Shown here: positions 7,271 through 15,082 of the stretch, in pieces
How positions within the stretch are numbered: the stretch's first letter is position 1
How the letters are laid out: every line of letters begins with the position of its first letter
Origin: Bacteroidales bacterium
GTDB lineage: Bacteria; Bacteroidota; Bacteroidia; Bacteroidales; UBA932
DNA length: 49,672 nucleotides
Assembly (NCBI GenBank): GCA_016281015.1
Contig: JAEEHS010000083.1
Span: 1 to 49,672 of the forward strand
Direction of reading: 5' to 3'
Program-made: the position numbers and the translations under genes
The notes under the pieces: generated by a model
Seen by the model: the letters and a program-made list of their open reading frames with translations, nothing else
The model's database searches: none
Told to the model about the DNA's origin: nothing

Positions 7271-8104
7271 TCACGCGGTGGGGGAGGAGAGGATGACGGC
7301 AAAGCGGTCGAGACGGCGGTCGTAAAAGCTCAGGCAGAGGGCGGCTCCGCACGCATTCCCCTCCTCAAAATACTCCGACCAGTCGGTGCTCCACTGATAG
7401 ATTTCCAGCTGCTGCGTTCCTTCCGGGAACAAGGCGGCATGGATTTTTTCATAGTCTTCGTCCGTATATTCGCCCCCATAGGAAGGGTCCAGGAAAGCAT
7501 CCCGGAAACTCATCTGGGCGGGACTCATGCGCGTTGCTTTCGCCCTGGAAAGGTCATAGTTCCAGCCCTCGGTCTCTTCGTCTGCGTCCATAAGTCTGTG
7601 GCTGGCCGCTTCCAGGGCCATCTGGTGCCCTCTCAGCCCGGATGGGAAGCCTGCGTTTTTTAGCAGGTAGAATTCCGGCACCGCGTCCGGATAGCTGCGG
7701 ATCAGCGTCAGGAAGGGATCGTCCGTGATGAAGGGGTATTCTTTCCTTCGGGTCGCCGGCTGAACATTCGCTTCGCCGAACCCCTTCTCCGCATCGTCCA
7801 TGTCCATTTCCCCCTTTCCGGCAGCGTACTCCACCATCCGGCAGAAATCCCTGGCGCTGTACCGCCGGCCGGTAACGGACATGACGGGACGCCCCTCGCA
7901 GAAGGCTTCAAGGATGCCCGACGGCTCGAAGGAATGGTGTACGATGGACAAAGTTCCCTTCTCATCCGTGATATACAGACACGGCTCGAAGGGATGCCCG
8001 CTGAGGCGGAAGCCCCGTCCACCTGCCGTCAGATACGGCATCCCGTCCATCCATCCCAGCGTATAATCCGCGTCGCTGTAGACCACATGTTTCCACTTTT
8101 CCAT
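7271..8104 (-). CDS. Hypothetical protein, 277 aa
   Basis: No family recognised. The product is a soluble, acidic protein without signal peptide or membrane segment. It opens with EKWKHVVYSDADYTLGWMDG and has many Trp/Tyr/Asp residues (GWNYDLSRA, DEDYEKIHAALFPEG, QWSTDWSEYFEEG near the C-terminus). Codon use resembles its neighbours and the frame is uninterrupted for 278 codons, so it is very probably a real gene. It is transcribed alone, divergent from the lipoprotein gene at 8167, with a -7 box at 8126-8133. Confidence 0.75.
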   Translation of the reverse strand: MEKWKHVVYSDADYTLGWMDGMPYLTAGGRGFRLSGHPFEPCLYITDEKGTLSIVHHSFEPSGILEAFCEGRPVMSVTGRRYSARDFCRMVEYAAGKGEMDMDDAEKGFGEANVQPATRRKEYPFITDDPFLTLIRSYPDAVPEFYLLKNAGFPSGLRGHQMALEAASHRLMDADEETEGWNYDLSRAKATRMSPAQMSFRDAFLDPSYGGEYTDEDYEKIHAALFPEGTQQLEIYQWSTDWSEYFEEGNACGAALCLSFYDRRLDRFAVILSSPTA

Positions 8105-8125
8105 TTTCCATGCGCTTTATCTGTC

Positions 8126-8162
8126 CAAAGATATGAATATTTCAAGAAAAAACGTACCTTTA
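8126..8162. promoter_or_regulatory. Divergent -7 boxes between 8104 and 8167
   Basis: Minus strand TATCTTTG (8133-8126) serves the 277-aa gene. Plus strand TACCTTTA (8155-8162) ends 4 bases before the lipoprotein ATG but has a final A instead of G. No good -33 boxes are seen. Confidence 0.35.
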
Positions 8163-8166
8163 CTCC

Positions 8167-8796
8167 ATGAAACGTTTTCTTCTGCTCCTTTCAGCCCTTC
8201 TGCTCCTGCTGACGTCTTGCCACAAGGCGATCTGGGACAAGTTGAATGACCATGAGGCGCGCATTGCCCGCCTGGAGACGTTCTGCAATCAGCTCAATAC
8301 GTCTATCGCCTCTTTGCAAAGCCTTGTAAATGTCATTAACGCAAGGGATTATGTCAAAGACGTGGTGCCTGTGAACGAGGCCGGCAAAGTCATCGGCTAT
8401 ACCATCACTTTCGGCGCCTCCTCCCCGGTGACCATCTACAACGGCAAGAACGGCGAGGATGCCCATACGCCGCTTATCGGCATCAAGAAGGACGAAGACG
8501 GTTTCTGGTACTGGACCCTGGACGGGCAGTGGCTGAAAGACGGGGATGGCAGGAAAGTCCGGGCGGATGGCGGTCCCACGCCGAGAATGAAGATTGAGGA
8601 AGACTTCTGGTGGGTTTCCTACGACAATGGGACCAGCTGGACCCAGCTCGGAAAAGCGGTGGGCAATCCCGGAGAAAACGGCGATTCCATGTTCCGGGAG
8701 GTACGGCAGGATGAACGATTCCTCTACTTGGTTCTCGCTGACGGTGAGGAGATTAAGATTGCGAAGGGAGGCCTGCACTGGGTCTACGTGGACTGA
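8167..8796 (+). CDS. Lipoprotein with PL29 N-terminal-like (DUF4988-type) domain
   Basis: The 209-aa protein has a lipoprotein signal (lipobox LLTSC, Cys about residue 18), then a coiled coil (about residues 23-60, LNDHEARIARLETF) and a beta-rich region with TPLIGIKKDEDGFWYW and GQWLKDGDGRKV. This coiled-coil plus repeat unit occurs at the N-terminus of many Bacteroidetes surface lipoproteins, including PL29 lyases, where it is thought to act as a stalk. Here nothing follows it, so it is a stand-alone version with no catalytic domain. The next gene starts 2 bases after its stop. Function unknown; a surface role is inferred. Confidence 0.8.
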   Translation: MKRFLLLLSALLLLLTSCHKAIWDKLNDHEARIARLETFCNQLNTSIASLQSLVNVINARDYVKDVVPVNEAGKVIGYTITFGASSPVTIYNGKNGEDAHTPLIGIKKDEDGFWYWTLDGQWLKDGDGRKVRADGGPTPRMKIEEDFWWVSYDNGTSWTQLGKAVGNPGENGDSMFREVRQDERFLYLVLADGEEIKIAKGGLHWVYVD

Positions 8797-8798
8797 AT

Positions 8799-9698
8799 AT
8801 GGAAATCATGAAACGTGAAACGGAAATAGCGCGGGTCACCCTCGCGGGCAGTGTCGTGAACCTGCTGCTGGTGGGACTGAAGGCCCTGGCCGGGGTGGCG
8901 GGGCACAGCAGCGCGATGGTGTCGGACGCGGTCCACTCGCTATCTGACTTCCTCACCGACCTGGTTGTGCTGGTGTTTGTCCGCCTCAGCGCACGGCCGC
9001 AGGATGAGAGCCATGACTACGGGCATGGGAAGTTTGAGACGCTGGCGACGTTGCTGATCGGACTGGCGCTGGCGGCGGCCGCAGTGGGGATCGTCGTCAA
9101 TGGTGCCATCCAATTGGCGCGGTGGCTGCAAGGGGAGAGCCTGCCCGGCCCCGGGAAGATTGCCCTTTGGGCCGCTCTCATTTCCATTGTCATCAAGGAA
9201 CTCCTCTTCCAATACACCCGTATCAAAGGAAAGAAACTGGACTCCAGGGCCTTGGAAGCCAATGCTTGGCATCACCGTTCGGATGCCCTTAGTTCCATCG
9301 GGGCGGCCATCGGCATCGGCGGGTCCATCCTGCTGGGGGAACGATGGACCGTCCTGGACCCGTTGGCTTCGATCGTCGTGGGAGCCATGCTGGTGAAGGT
9401 GGCCTGGGACCTGCTGGGCCCATCTTTCGGCGAGTTGACGGACAGTTCGCTCCCGGCGGAGACGGAACGTGAAATGCTGGAAATCATCCAAGGGGTACCG
9501 GGCGTCGAAGACCCGCACCACCTCCGCACCCGTCGCATCGGCAACTGCATCGCCGCCGAGGTCCATATCCGTCTGGATGGCAACCAGACCCTGGAACAGG
9601 CCCATGAGAAGGCTTCTGAGGTGGAGCGTCGCTTCCGGGATCGTTTTGGCGCCCAGTCCCACATCATCATCCACATGGAGCCATTCAAGAACGCCTGA
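8799..9698 (+). CDS. Cation diffusion facilitator family transporter
   Basis: The 299-aa inner-membrane protein exports divalent cations (Zn, Fe, Mn or similar) in exchange for protons. It has about six hydrophobic segments up to residue 200. Metal-site motifs are SDAVHSLSDFLTD in helix 2 and WHHRSDALSS in helix 5, plus YGHGKFE between helices 2 and 3. A cytoplasmic C-terminal domain (about residues 215-299) includes GVEDPHHLRTRRIGN and ends with HIIIHMEP, as in FieF-like transporters. Metal specificity cannot be read with certainty. A second ATG at 8808 would shorten it by 3 residues. Confidence 0.93.
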   Translation: MEIMKRETEIARVTLAGSVVNLLLVGLKALAGVAGHSSAMVSDAVHSLSDFLTDLVVLVFVRLSARPQDESHDYGHGKFETLATLLIGLALAAAAVGIVVNGAIQLARWLQGESLPGPGKIALWAALISIVIKELLFQYTRIKGKKLDSRALEANAWHHRSDALSSIGAAIGIGGSILLGERWTVLDPLASIVVGAMLVKVAWDLLGPSFGELTDSSLPAETEREMLEIIQGVPGVEDPHHLRTRRIGNCIAAEVHIRLDGNQTLEQAHEKASEVERRFRDRFGAQSHIIIHMEPFKNA

Positions 9699-9710
9699 TC
9701 CGCTCTTGTT

Positions 9711-9742
9711 TTTGGCGTTTTGCTGGAAATCGTGTATATTTG
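9711..9742 (+). promoter_or_regulatory. Bacteroidetes promoter of the TSCPD-manC operon
   Basis: TTTG (9711-9714), 20 bases, TATATTTG (9735-9742). The ATG at 9749 begins only 6 bases after the -7 box, which predicts a leaderless or nearly leaderless message. Confidence 0.8.
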
Positions 9743-9748
9743 CTTTCT

Positions 9749-10012
9749 ATGAAGGATAGAATGAAAGCCAGTTTCAAAACCAGCGATCTCGTCTGCTCTT
9801 CCCAGATTGACATCGAATTGGAAGACGATGTGATCCGGAGCGTCCGCTTTACCGGCGGCTGCCATGGCAACACGCAGGGGCTTTGCGCCCTTGTCGCCGG
9901 CATGAAAAAGGACGAGGTAATCGCCCGCCTGGAAGGCATCAATTGCAAGGGGCGGGGGACCAGTTGCCCGGATCAGCTGGCCCAGGCACTGAAATCAATG
10001 GACACAAAATGA
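9749..10012 (+). CDS. TSCPD domain protein (TIGR03905-like)
   Basis: The 87-aa protein has the family pattern: FKTSDLVCSSQIDIELEDD, then VRFTGGCHGNTQGL, and the closing GRGTSCPDQLAQAL. The Cys residues (in VCS, GGC, INC, TSC) are those conserved in the family; the same domain occurs at the C-terminus of some B12-dependent ribonucleotide reductases. The stand-alone protein has no established function. The ATG at 9749 is preferred over an upstream TTG because of the promoter placement. It overlaps the start of the next gene by 4 bases (ATGA). Confidence 0.9.
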   Translation: MKDRMKASFKTSDLVCSSQIDIELEDDVIRSVRFTGGCHGNTQGLCALVAGMKKDEVIARLEGINCKGRGTSCPDQLAQALKSMDTK

Positions 10013-11049
10013 AGAGAAACAATCATATCGTGATCATGGCCGGTGGCGTAGGAAGCCGATTCTGGCCTCTGAGTACGCCCGCTTACCCCAAGCAGTTCAT
10101 CGACATCCTCGGCTGCGGGCGAACCCTGATCCAGCTGACCGTGGACCGTTTCAAGGGCATCTGTCCCATGGAAAACTTCTGGGTGGTGACCAATGCGGGG
10201 TATGTGGAGATCGTGCGGGAGCAGCTGCCGGATATTCCCACGGCCCATATTCTGGCGGAGCCTGCTGCCCGGAACACGGCTCCCTGCATCGCCTGGGCCT
10301 GCTGGCGCATCCGGCAGGAAGACCCGGCGGCGAATGTGGTCGTGACCCCTGCCGACGCGGTGGTGATGGACCCCTCGGCGTTCCGTAGCGTCATCGGGAA
10401 TGCCCTCTCTTTTACCGAGGAGCACGATGCGATTGTGACCATCGGCATCCAGCCTTCCCGTCCCGAGACGGGCTATGGCTATGTGGAGACTCTTCCCGCG
10501 GTGGATGGCGAAATCTGCGCCGTCAGCGCTTTCAAGGAGAAACCGGATTACGAGACGGCGCAGCGCTATCTCCAGGCGGGGAATTACCTTTGGAATGCCG
10601 GTATCTTCGTCTGGAACGTCGATACCATCACTTCCTGTATCCGGCGCTACAAGGCCGGGATTGCCGCAGATATGGACCGGATGATGGCGACAGGGGACGT
10701 GGAGGGGATCTTCCCGCAGTGTGAGAAGATTTCCATCGACTTTGCGGTGATGGAACCTGCTTCCAAGGATCATTTGGTCTACACCCACCCCGCCGACTTT
10801 GGCTGGAGCGACCTCGGGAACTGGGCTTCGCTGCATGACAAACTCCCGAAGGATGCGCAGGGAAACGGCGCCGTGGGACCTGTAAAATTCTATGAGTGCC
10901 ACGACTGTGTGGTCCATGTGGAAGATGCCCGAAAAGTGGTTCTCCAGGGGCTGGAAGGCTATATTGTGAGCGAAAAGGATGGCAGGCTCCTGATCTGCCG
11001 TCGCAGCGAGGAGCAGCGGATCCGGGAGTTTTCTCAAGACGCGTTATGA
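10009..11049 (+). CDS. manC: Mannose-1-phosphate guanylyltransferase
   Basis: The 346-aa enzyme makes GDP-mannose from mannose 1-phosphate and GTP. It shows the pyrophosphorylase start MAGGVGSRFWPLS followed by YPKQF, the EPAARNTAP segment, the FKEKPD motif and GNYLWNAGIFVW, in the right order. There is no C-terminal cupin, so it is the single-domain type without phosphomannose isomerase activity. GDP-mannose is the substrate of Gmd encoded at 18301, so the two loci probably feed the same fucose or deoxyhexose pathway. It overlaps both neighbours by ATGA, which suggests translational coupling in a three-gene operon. Confidence 0.93.
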   Translation: MKRNNHIVIMAGGVGSRFWPLSTPAYPKQFIDILGCGRTLIQLTVDRFKGICPMENFWVVTNAGYVEIVREQLPDIPTAHILAEPAARNTAPCIAWACWRIRQEDPAANVVVTPADAVVMDPSAFRSVIGNALSFTEEHDAIVTIGIQPSRPETGYGYVETLPAVDGEICAVSAFKEKPDYETAQRYLQAGNYLWNAGIFVWNVDTITSCIRRYKAGIAADMDRMMATGDVEGIFPQCEKISIDFAVMEPASKDHLVYTHPADFGWSDLGNWASLHDKLPKDAQGNGAVGPVKFYECHDCVVHVEDARKVVLQGLEGYIVSEKDGRLLICRRSEEQRIREFSQDAL

Positions 11050-11276
11050 CCCAGGACCAGCTTTGGATTCACCGTTATGTCGAAATCCGGGATTTCATGG
11101 AAGTGAATCACCGGAAACCCTCCAAGCATATCCCCGAGGAGCGGGACATGCACAATTGGTGGAAGCACAACAAGAAGCTCATGAACGCGGGAGAACTAAA
11201 ACCGGAACGACTCGAGTCGTTCCGGAAACTATTGGAGGCGGGGGAGAAGTACCGCCATGTAAATCAATACGTTTAA
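11046..11276 (+). CDS. Stand-alone helicase-associated-like mini protein
   Basis: The 76-aa protein resembles one helicase-associated (HA) domain: DQLWIHRYVEIRDFMEVNHR, then HNWWKHNKKLMNAGELKPER and a final helix. In larger proteins these units occur in tandem beside helicase domains and probably contact nucleic acid. Here only one unit exists and it is coupled (ATGA) to the GDP-mannose enzyme gene, with which it has no obvious link. The family call is by pattern only. Confidence 0.65.
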   Translation: MTQDQLWIHRYVEIRDFMEVNHRKPSKHIPEERDMHNWWKHNKKLMNAGELKPERLESFRKLLEAGEKYRHVNQYV

Positions 11277-11281
11277 TCCCT

Positions 11282-13702
11282 CTATTTCGGCAGATTCTTT
11301 AGGACCGGGACAGCCTGGGAGAGATCCCAGATGCTGCTGTCCCAGCTGAGAAGCTGTCCCACGGAAGAGATCGTCGCATCGCTGGCGGCGGCTTTTCCGT
11401 GGTAGGGGCTGAACCACTTGGCCGAGCCGGCGGGCTGGACGAGCGGTGTCGTCGGAGAACTGTCGGCATGGTCAAACAGCACATTCAGGGCAGCATCGGA
11501 ATAGAACTGGAATTCCATCGTGGCGCTCCGCCAGCAGTTTTTCAGGGTGTTGGGGCGTGAGGAACAGCCGACGACGGCGCCGCCGCTGTAGTGGCTCGAT
11601 GGATTCTCACCGCCGGCGGTTATGGTCTTGATGGACGTATTGAAGGCGATGCATTCCACCACGCTGGTGTTGACATCTGTGTCCAGGCTGTTAGAGGAAC
11701 CCTGGCGGCCATAGGCGCGGCCCACGATGCCGCCGAGGGCGAAAGCGCCGTTGACGGCCCCCTTCGCATAGCAATGGCTGACCACGGTGTTCTTCCCGGC
11801 GTCGCCGAGGATGCCTCCGATATAAGAAGAGCTCGCGGTGATGTCCATTTCGGATGCACAGTGGTCTACCGTCAACCCCTGGTTGCTGGACCGGCCGATG
11901 ATTCCTCCTATGACATTCGTACCCTTGATGGTGCCTTTCGCATGGCACTCTGAGATGACGGTCCCCGAACCGGTCGAGGCGTTGCTCTGGCCCAAGATGC
12001 CGCCGATGATGCCCGCTGCCCCGCTCAGCGCGCCTTCGTAGGCGCAGCGGGTGATGATGGCCGAGCCGGCGCTGTGACCGGCGATACCGCCGATGTAGCT
12101 GGCGTTGGCGGTGCTGACATTGGCCGTCACGGTGATGGGGGCCTGGACCCGGCAGCCGGATATGGTCCCGCTGACATAGTAACCCACGATACCGCCGGCG
12201 ACGTCGTCCCTGGCGTTGATGGCCATGGTGCTCCGGCAATCCTGGATAGCGGCTTCCGCGTCGCATTTACCGACGATTCCGCCGGCGGCACGTCCGCTCG
12301 CGGTTGTCAGCGTCCCCGAGCTCATGCAGCCCGTGAAGGAACAGCCTTCCAGGGCGTTTCCGAGGATCCCGCCGACCGGGAAATAAGTGGCATCTCCGGC
12401 CGCAGCGGCAACTGTTCTCTCCACGCTGCCGTCGAAGGAGCAGTTGACGAAGCTACTCTGGCTGCTCCGGCCGACCAGTCCGCCGAAGTAGGCATTGCCA
12501 CCGCAGGCGATCCGGCCGTTTTGGACATGGACATTCTCCAGGCGTCCCTGGAGCGAGCCGTCACTGTTTCCGACCCAGGCAGCCACGACCCCGCAGGGGG
12601 AGGTGCCGCTCGTAACGACGGAAGCATCGGTGAGGGTCAGGTTCTTCACCTCGCCGTGGAGGACGCCGAAGAGGCTGGCCCAGGTGGAGGCTTTGCAACT
12701 GAAGTTCTTGATCTGGTGACCCTGTCCGTCGTACATGATGCCGAAGGCCGCATTGACGGGATTGATGGGGGTCCAGTTTTCGACAGCGCTGAAGTCCAGG
12801 TCCGCGCTTTGACGGAAATAAGTATAGGTGTTTTCCGTAATCAGATTGCGGATATTCTGGAAGTCTTCCACCGTTGCAATCAGGTACGGGTCGCTCTCAC
12901 TGCCTTTGCCGCTGAGTTCCCGGTTCCATTTGGAAGCGGAGGTCACCAGCCGGACCACGCAGCCGCCGTAGAGGATCTGCGGGGCAGGGTAGAAACTGTT
13001 GATGTATTGGTCCCCGCCGGCTTGGATGGTAAGGGTGACCATCTTGTCGCTGGAGAGGCTGAGAGGGTCTTCGCCCATGGGCATCCAGGCGATAAAGGGT
13101 CCGCTGACGGGGGCTTTTTCGTCGACGGTGAGTTGCAAGGTCGGAAGGCCTTTCCCTTCGAACTGGACCGCCGTCAGGCTCGTCGCGGCGGCGGGGAGGT
13201 TCAGCACGAGTTGGAGGAAAGCGCTCTGCGAAAAGCTGCCGCCATGCTCCGCGGCCCAGCCGTAGCTGAAGCGGATGTCCTGGTATGAGTCCACGCCACT
13301 GAGGCTGGCACGGAAGCGAAGATGACCGGTGTCGTCACTCTGCTTCTGGACGGTCTCCCCCTCGGGGGCGCTGTAGACGATGTCGAAGCGGTCTCCGGAA
13401 GGGGCCTTGCCGGAAAAACGGCCTTTGGCGCCCTCAGCGGAAACGAGGGTAAAGACTTCGCCGCCGACCCGGATCTCGTCGCCGGGGGCCCAGGCGGTCT
13501 TCAATCCGCCGTTTTCATTCTTGGAAAGGCCGACGCGGGTTTCCAGAAGGCCCAGGTCGCTGAGCGTCGCCGTGATCTCAATCTTTTCACCGGCTTTGGT
13601 TTCTGCCTTCCGGTCCTGCTCCTCCAGCGGGCCGGGTACGTTTTCACGGGCGCAGGCCGCCGCCAGCAGGACGGCGAGCCCCATCAATATAGGCTTTCTC
13701 AT
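11282..13702 (-). CDS. Surface lipoprotein: fimbrillin-like N-domain plus GLUG-type repeats
   Basis: The 806-aa lipoprotein has a lipobox AAACA (Cys at residue 17). The N-terminal part (about residues 40-260) resembles Mfa-like fimbrillin domains (KTAWAPGDEIRV, SGPFIAWMPMGED). From about residue 370 it carries repeated units of the form GGIVG-x(n)-C-x(3-5)-G, for example GGIVGKCDAE, GGIVGYYVSG, GGIAGHSAGS, GGILGQSNAS, GGIIGRSSNQ, GGILGDAGKN and GGIVGRAYGR. These match GLUG motifs, which build a beta-helix-like stalk in bacterial adhesins and IgA-protease-like proteins. It should be a cell-surface adhesin or binding protein; the ligand is unknown. The start overlaps the stop of the SGNH gene (ATGA). 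Confidence 0.88.
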   Translation of the reverse strand: MRKPILMGLAVLLAAACARENVPGPLEEQDRKAETKAGEKIEITATLSDLGLLETRVGLSKNENGGLKTAWAPGDEIRVGGEVFTLVSAEGAKGRFSGKAPSGDRFDIVYSAPEGETVQKQSDDTGHLRFRASLSGVDSYQDIRFSYGWAAEHGGSFSQSAFLQLVLNLPAAATSLTAVQFEGKGLPTLQLTVDEKAPVSGPFIAWMPMGEDPLSLSSDKMVTLTIQAGGDQYINSFYPAPQILYGGCVVRLVTSASKWNRELSGKGSESDPYLIATVEDFQNIRNLITENTYTYFRQSADLDFSAVENWTPINPVNAAFGIMYDGQGHQIKNFSCKASTWASLFGVLHGEVKNLTLTDASVVTSGTSPCGVVAAWVGNSDGSLQGRLENVHVQNGRIACGGNAYFGGLVGRSSQSSFVNCSFDGSVERTVAAAAGDATYFPVGGILGNALEGCSFTGCMSSGTLTTASGRAAGGIVGKCDAEAAIQDCRSTMAINARDDVAGGIVGYYVSGTISGCRVQAPITVTANVSTANASYIGGIAGHSAGSAIITRCAYEGALSGAAGIIGGILGQSNASTGSGTVISECHAKGTIKGTNVIGGIIGRSSNQGLTVDHCASEMDITASSSYIGGILGDAGKNTVVSHCYAKGAVNGAFALGGIVGRAYGRQGSSNSLDTDVNTSVVECIAFNTSIKTITAGGENPSSHYSGGAVVGCSSRPNTLKNCWRSATMEFQFYSDAALNVLFDHADSSPTTPLVQPAGSAKWFSPYHGKAAASDATISSVGQLLSWDSSIWDLSQAVPVLKNLPK

Positions 13703-14886
13703 GGCAGATAGTCTTTACAGGTTTCGTAAATTTTCGCGGCCATCTGGTCGAAGGCCGGGGCGTTCGGGTGGCTGCCCTTGCACTTGGCGATGTCGTCGCC
13801 CACGAAATTGACATACGGCAGGCCGAAATGACGGGCGATCTCAATCGTGGAGGACTCGTAGTTCGTGCTCAGGCGGTCGCCGACAATGAGAATGAGCTGG
13901 ACGCCCTCGTAGCGGGCCTGGAGCATCTTGATGAGCTGGATGTAGGCGCTGCGGTAGCAGCCTGCGTCCAGCTGGCCGACCGGCAGGTCCCAGTCGTAGC
14001 TGCCAAGCGGGGTGCTTTGGTTGTGGTCGTTCGTGCCGCCATGGATCAGGATGATGTCCGGATCCTGGAAGTCATAGGCGCGGTCCACGAAGCCGGCGCC
14101 CATGCTCTTTCCGCTCGCGCGGCCGTTTTTGAGTTCATGGACCACACGCGTGCCGGACCAGGAACTGTTGACGTCCAGTTCGCCGCTCTTCATATAATTG
14201 TGGATGAGCAGCCACCAGTAGGTCTTCTCCTTGCTGTCGACCGCGATGGAGGCATTGACGCCGACATTCGGGTCGTTCCCCGGATAGAAGGGGCTGTAAT
14301 CGGGGTTACACAGCGCTCCGTCGAAGGTGGAGATGGAGTCACCCATCACGCCGACCTTGCGGCGGGGCTGCTGGTCGGGCGCGGCGAAGTCCAGGGTTAC
14401 GCTGGCGGTCGCGCCGGAGGAAACGCTCACCGATTGGGTGAACTGGTAGGTGTAGCGGCTGGTCTTGACCGTGAAGACGCCCTGGAAGCTGCCCGGGAGG
14501 CAAAGAAGGCCGAACTCGGCGGCTTCCGGGGCATGCCCCACGACGGGATACACCAGCGGGTCTTTCGAGGCCCAGGTCATCGTGAGGGTCTTGCCACCCG
14601 TGACGATGTCTTTGTCGGCGGTGAAGCTGACGGAGAGGACCCGCTCGCCGACGGCGTAGTACTTGCTGTCCAGGAGGAGGACTTTGAGCCCGGCGGTCCC
14701 TTCTTTCACTTTCCCGTCGAGGTCTTCGGCGGCAGTCATGTAAAATTTTGATTGGTCAGCGCTGACGGAGGGAGTCTCCGTCTGGGTCCCGTCCGGAGTC
14801 TGAGCGGCGGTCGGAGGCGCGCTTTTGTGACAGGCCGGGAAGCAAACCGCTGCCACGGCCATCAGTGCAAAAAGATGTGGTTTCAT
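13699..14886 (-). CDS. SGNH/GDSL-family hydrolase lipoprotein
   Basis: The 395-aa lipoprotein has a lipobox FPACH (Cys about residue 17), a beta-rich N-terminal region (about residues 35-175) and a C-terminal SGNH esterase domain. Catalytic blocks are visible: GVMGDSIST (Ser nucleophile), HGGTNDHN (block III Asn), and KGSHPNAPAF with the block V His. Enzymes of this type remove acyl groups from carbohydrates or lipids; the substrate is unknown. The start at 14886 is chosen because it gives the signal peptide and because a -7 box ends 5 bases upstream; longer in-frame extensions run through that promoter. It forms a two-gene operon with the GLUG lipoprotein. Confidence 0.9.
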   Translation of the reverse strand: MKPHLFALMAVAAVCFPACHKSAPPTAAQTPDGTQTETPSVSADQSKFYMTAAEDLDGKVKEGTAGLKVLLLDSKYYAVGERVLSVSFTADKDIVTGGKTLTMTWASKDPLVYPVVGHAPEAAEFGLLCLPGSFQGVFTVKTSRYTYQFTQSVSVSSGATASVTLDFAAPDQQPRRKVGVMGDSISTFDGALCNPDYSPFYPGNDPNVGVNASIAVDSKEKTYWWLLIHNYMKSGELDVNSSWSGTRVVHELKNGRASGKSMGAGFVDRAYDFQDPDIILIHGGTNDHNQSTPLGSYDWDLPVGQLDAGCYRSAYIQLIKMLQARYEGVQLILIVGDRLSTNYESSTIEIARHFGLPYVNFVGDDIAKCKGSHPNAPAFDQMAAKIYETCKDYLP

Positions 14887-14891
14887 GCAGA

Positions 14892-14899
14892 CAAAGATA
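14892..14899 (-). promoter_or_regulatory. -7 box of the SGNH gene
   Basis: Minus strand TATCTTTG, 5 bases before the ATG at 14886. No clear -33 box is found. Predicts a leaderless transcript. Confidence 0.5.
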
Positions 14900-14913
14900 C
14901 GCAAAAATATTCC

Positions 14914-14992
14914 TATATTTGCAGGAATCATGAAGAAACTAATGGGAAAATGGACCGGCTTCGGTCGAAACTGCCTTGAATTCAAGCGCTGA
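14914..14992 (+). CDS. Possible 20-aa leader peptide with its own -7 box
   Basis: TATATTTG (14914-14921) is followed by CAGGAATC and an ATG (14930) opening the peptide MKKLMGKWTGFGRNCLEFKR, stop at 14990-14992; the coding part is 14930-14992. It carries a small hairpin GACCG-GCTT-CGGTC. It lies between the divergent SGNH and CapD-like genes. It could be a leader peptide or chance; no homologue is known to me and no -33 box is seen. Confidence 0.25.
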
Positions 14993-15046
14993 CGTGTTTT
15001 TCACCACAACGTCGGAGCAGATGGACAGAATCCGATAAATTATTAC

Positions 15047-15054
15047 TATCTTTG
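15047..15054 (+). promoter_or_regulatory. -7 box of the polysaccharide-precursor operon
   Basis: TATCTTTG, 28 bases before the ATG at 15083. There is no recognisable TTTG 19-20 bases upstream. Confidence 0.4.
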
Positions 15055-15082
15055 CAACAATTGTTTACGGAATCGCATATTT

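Noticed and set aside
11700..12700. Repeating DNA pattern that could be a CRISPR or tandem repeat
   Set aside because: The periodicity comes from the GLUG-type protein repeats (GGIxG units); the DNA units differ in sequence and spacing and there are no spacers. No CRISPR array was seen in the window.
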